From Telmatospirillum sp. (GTDB taxonomy: Bacteria; Pseudomonadota; Alphaproteobacteria; Rhodospirillales; Magnetospirillaceae), in assembly GCA_009712185.1 (NCBI GenBank), contig WASQ01000018.1, forward strand, positions 62,001 through 126,000: a stretch of 64,000 bases of DNA, in the 5' to 3' direction. The notes under the pieces are model-generated. The model did not search any database and had not been told where the DNA came from. It saw nothing but the letters and a program-made list of their open reading frames with translations. Below, piece after piece: positions 61,794 to 64,000 of the stretch. The translations under genes were made by a program, and so were the position numbers. Positions within the stretch are counted from its first letter, which is position 1. Every line of letters starts with the position of its first letter.

Positions 61794-63155
61794 ATGTCGG
61801 ATGCCGATGGCAGTATGCTGATTCTTGACTGTCTCAGCATATTGGCCGTTCTGGTGCTTGTCGCCGCCAACGGTTTTTTTGTCGCCGCCGAGTTTTCTCT
61901 GGTTGCTGTGCGTCGCAGCCGGGTGGCCGAACTGGTGGCGGTGGGGCGGCGCAACGCCCCGCTTTTGCGGCGCGCCGTCGATGACCTTGACGCCCATCTT
62001 GCCGCGACGCAACTGGGCGTCACCATTTCCTCCCTCGCTCTCGGCTGGATCGGGGAGCCGGCGCTCTCCCGGCTGATTGAGCCCGCTCTGGTCTGGCTGC
62101 CGGGCTCCTTTGCCCGCGCCGGCGCCCACGCCCTGTCGGTCGCGATCGCGTTCGTGGCGATCACCGCGCTGCATATCGTGCTGGGGGAGCTGGCGCCCAA
62201 AAGTCTTGCCCTTCAACGCAGCGAGACGACGGCGCTTGGGGTGGTGAGACCGCTGTCGGCGTTCCTGTTTCTGCTGCGGCCGGCGATCGCCACGCTGAAC
62301 GGTCTGGGCAACTTTGTCATTCGGACCGTGGGATTGAAGCCTGGCGAAAGCGGCGAGACGCCACATTCCGCCCAGGAATTGAAGATCCTGGTCGAAGCCA
62401 GCCAGGATGCCGGCCTTCTCGACGACACCCAGGAAGAGGTGATGGTCCGCGCCATCAAGGCGGGCGAACGGCGGATCGGGGATATCATGACACCGCGCCG
62501 GGATGTCGAATGGATCGACGTTGCCGCCGGTCGGCAGGAAATGGTGGCGGCGATCCGTGCCAGCCGGCATGACCAGCTTCTGGTCGGGGGAGGGACGATC
62601 GACGCGCCGCTCGGCATGGTCCTGAAGACCGATCTGCTGAACCAGTTGCTCGATGGGAGGGAGCCTGATCCGATGGCCGCCCTGCGCCAGCCCCTGGTGG
62701 TCCACGAGGCGACACCGCTGTTCAAAGTCCTGGAGCAATTCAAACGGTCACCGGTCTGTCTTGCCATCGTCCTTGACGAATACGGAAATCTGGAGGGGAT
62801 CGCGACCCAGACGGACCTTCTGGAGGCCTTCGCCGGGGACCTTCCCGACGGGAATGAGGAAGTGCCGGATATCGTCGAGCGCGAAGACGGGACCCTGGTG
62901 ATCGACGGCCTCGCTTCGGTCCACGAGATCTTCGACCGTCTGGGCATCCGCCTGCGTCCGGACCGGGACGTTCACACGATCGCGGGTTTCATCCTGACAC
63001 TGGCGCAACATGTGCCTGAGGCGGGAGAAACCTTTGGCGTTGACGGATGGAGATTCTCCATCCTGGCGATGGACGGCCGGCGGATCGACCGTCTGGAGGC
63101 AAAACGAGCCACGGCGGGAAACCCGGGGATCGATGTGTCATCCGGAGGGCGTTAG
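61794..63155 (+). CDS. CorC/TlyC-type membrane protein with DUF21 and CBS domains
   Basis: 453 residues. An N-terminal DUF21 (CNNM) membrane domain has four helices (about 10-180; LVLVAANGFFVAAEFSLVAVRRSRV and ITALHIVLGELAPKSLALQRSE), then two CBS domains (about 215-335; DIMTPRRDVEWIDV and VLDEYGNLEGIATQTDLLEAF) and a C-terminal CorC/HlyC domain. Formerly called hemolysin-like; members are linked to magnesium or sodium transport. Start ATG 61794 follows GGAGAGGAG. A longer frame upstream is not supported. Confidence 0.92.
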   Translation: MSDADGSMLILDCLSILAVLVLVAANGFFVAAEFSLVAVRRSRVAELVAVGRRNAPLLRRAVDDLDAHLAATQLGVTISSLALGWIGEPALSRLIEPALVWLPGSFARAGAHALSVAIAFVAITALHIVLGELAPKSLALQRSETTALGVVRPLSAFLFLLRPAIATLNGLGNFVIRTVGLKPGESGETPHSAQELKILVEASQDAGLLDDTQEEVMVRAIKAGERRIGDIMTPRRDVEWIDVAAGRQEMVAAIRASRHDQLLVGGGTIDAPLGMVLKTDLLNQLLDGREPDPMAALRQPLVVHEATPLFKVLEQFKRSPVCLAIVLDEYGNLEGIATQTDLLEAFAGDLPDGNEEVPDIVEREDGTLVIDGLASVHEIFDRLGIRLRPDRDVHTIAGFILTLAQHVPEAGETFGVDGWRFSILAMDGRRIDRLEAKRATAGNPGIDVSSGGR

Positions 63156-63157
63156 CG

Positions 63158-63250
63158 CATTGACACAAACAAAAAAGTCATGTGGCAGGTCAATGCATCT
63201 GAGCCGGAGCGGCGTTTAAGCCTTGAAAAGGCGGAGCGTTTTCGCTCATG
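63158..63250 (+). repeat. Dispersed repeat R2, copy b
   Basis: About 93 bp beginning CATTGACACAAACAAAA. It matches R2a (same strand) and R2c (opposite strand), with the shared blocks GCCGGAGCGG and TTGAAAAGGCGGAGC. It lies between the convergent CorC-type and oxyR genes and could serve as a bidirectional terminator. Confidence 0.7.
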
Positions 63251-63291
63251 CGAGGGTCTCGCGCACGGAACATTTTGAATCAGTCAGCGCA

Positions 63292-64000
63292 TCAGCGTGC
63301 CGCTTTGACCACGTCCGGCAGGTTGGATCGCAACAGCGTCGCCAGATCCCGCAATTCCGGACCATGAGCGCCCCCGTCGCGCCAGACCAGGCCGATCAAA
63401 CGGGTGGGAGGGTGGTCGAACGGACGGACTGCGATCTGGGGGTCGTCTAATCCCTCGGCCGCGACATAGAGGGCCGGTAACAGCGTGAGTCCCAGCCCGG
63501 TTGCGACCATCTGGCGCAGTGAATCGAGGCTGGTGGCGCGAAAGCTGGCCTGTTCGCGGGCGCCTGCGATCCGGCAGAAGGCCAGCGCCTGATCCCTGAG
63601 GCAGTGGCCTTCCTCCAGCAGCAGCAATTCCTCCCCGGCGAGATCGGACGCGGTCAGCGTTTCCGCCGTGACCAGCCGGTGTCCGAGTGGAAGCGTCGCC
63701 CACAGCGGTTCTCGGAACAGCGGCAGCGCCTGGCGATCCGCGCCGTCGTCGATCGAAACCAGCATGGCGTCGATGTCGCCCCGTTCGAGATCGGCGCGCA
63801 GACGGCCCGCCGGTTCCTCGCGCAGGTAAAGCTTCAGATCGCCAAAGCGTTCACGGATGGCCGGCAGAACATGGGGCAGCAGATAGGGCCCCAACGTCGG
63901 CAGCAGACCGAGACGGAGCACGCCGTTGAAGACCCGGGCGGACCGTTGCGCCACCGCCTGAAAATCCGCCACGTCGCGCAAAATAGCGCGCGCCCGCGCC
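63292..64000 (-). CDS. oxyR: OxyR-type LysR regulator (N-terminus beyond right edge)
   Basis: About 235 C-terminal residues; the helix-turn-helix lies outside the window. The effector domain has the peroxide-sensing pair: GHCLRDQALAFC contains both cysteines equivalent to C199 and C208 of E. coli OxyR. Further OxyR-like features: LGLLPTLGPYLLPHVLP, ATSLDSLRQMVATGLGLTLLPAL. It activates peroxide defence on disulfide formation. Confidence 0.92.
   Translation of the reverse strand, partial: ARARAILRDVADFQAVAQRSARVFNGVLRLGLLPTLGPYLLPHVLPAIRERFGDLKLYLREEPAGRLRADLERGDIDAMLVSIDDGADRQALPLFREPLWATLPLGHRLVTAETLTASDLAGEELLLLEEGHCLRDQALAFCRIAGAREQASFRATSLDSLRQMVATGLGLTLLPALYVAAEGLDDPQIAVRPFDHPPTRLIGLVWRDGGAHGPELRDLATLLRSNLPDVVKAAR

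Overview
The window looks like chromosome from a high-GC alphaproteobacterium, probably Rhodospirillales-like; this is inferred from gene content and codon use, not from a marker gene. It encodes a respiratory nitrate reductase, a formate dehydrogenase-N, a bo3-type quinol oxidase beside a RegB/RegA-type redox two-component pair, the aerobic-pathway B12 enzyme CobF, a PEP-CTERM protein and a secreted sedolisin. This suggests a facultatively anaerobic, respiratory heterotroph. I saw no rRNA, tRNA or CRISPR.

Layout. 1-6017: narGHJI, with narG cut by the left edge. 6107-7315: a class V aminotransferase. 8028-16213: an RND efflux module (outer-membrane factor, pump, adaptor and a cytochrome b561) divergent from an AdeRS-like two-component system, with copies of a ~150-170 bp repeat (R1) at both ends. 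16471-19350: nucleotidyltransferase-like, HD hydrolase, cobF and yaiI-type genes. 19470-19980: a decayed zeta-toxin-like kinase. 19984-26578: a complete formate dehydrogenase locus (fdhE, fdnGHI, fdhD) with a strong sigma-54 promoter and two upstream dyads. 26602-28828: a cyclase, an AraC regulator and hicAB, with a 63-bp duplication around hicAB.

28877-45888 is the accessory, catabolic-looking part. A MarR regulator and a CMD-family protein diverge from DUF2848, cupin and UbiD-type decarboxylase genes. Convergent to these is a long leftward gene set: DUF1329, DUF1302, an MMPL/RND transporter, a YCF48-like propeller, aldehyde dehydrogenase, cytochrome c, a Tat-exported FAD oxidase and a Tat-exported PLP enzyme of the D-threonine-aldolase type. 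An AraC/OruR-type regulator faces them at 44755. The last three enzyme genes overlap by 4 nt each and may form an undescribed periplasmic oxidation unit fed by the DUF1302/DUF1329 envelope system; this is my main candidate for a new system.

46043-53252: cyoABCD, regB/regA and nitronate monooxygenase. 53712-56241: sedolisin protease and PEP-CTERM protein. 56550-60897: an adaptor plus MacB/Lol-like ABC exporter. 60962-61484: mazEF. 61794-63155: a CorC/TlyC-type membrane protein. 63292 to the end: oxyR, cut by the right edge. A second dispersed repeat (R2, ~90 bp) occurs three times (16377, 61521 and 63158). A dyad of the form GGACA-N3-TGTCC occurs twice before fdnG and once before cyoA, hinting at a shared redox regulator for formate oxidation and quinol oxidation.
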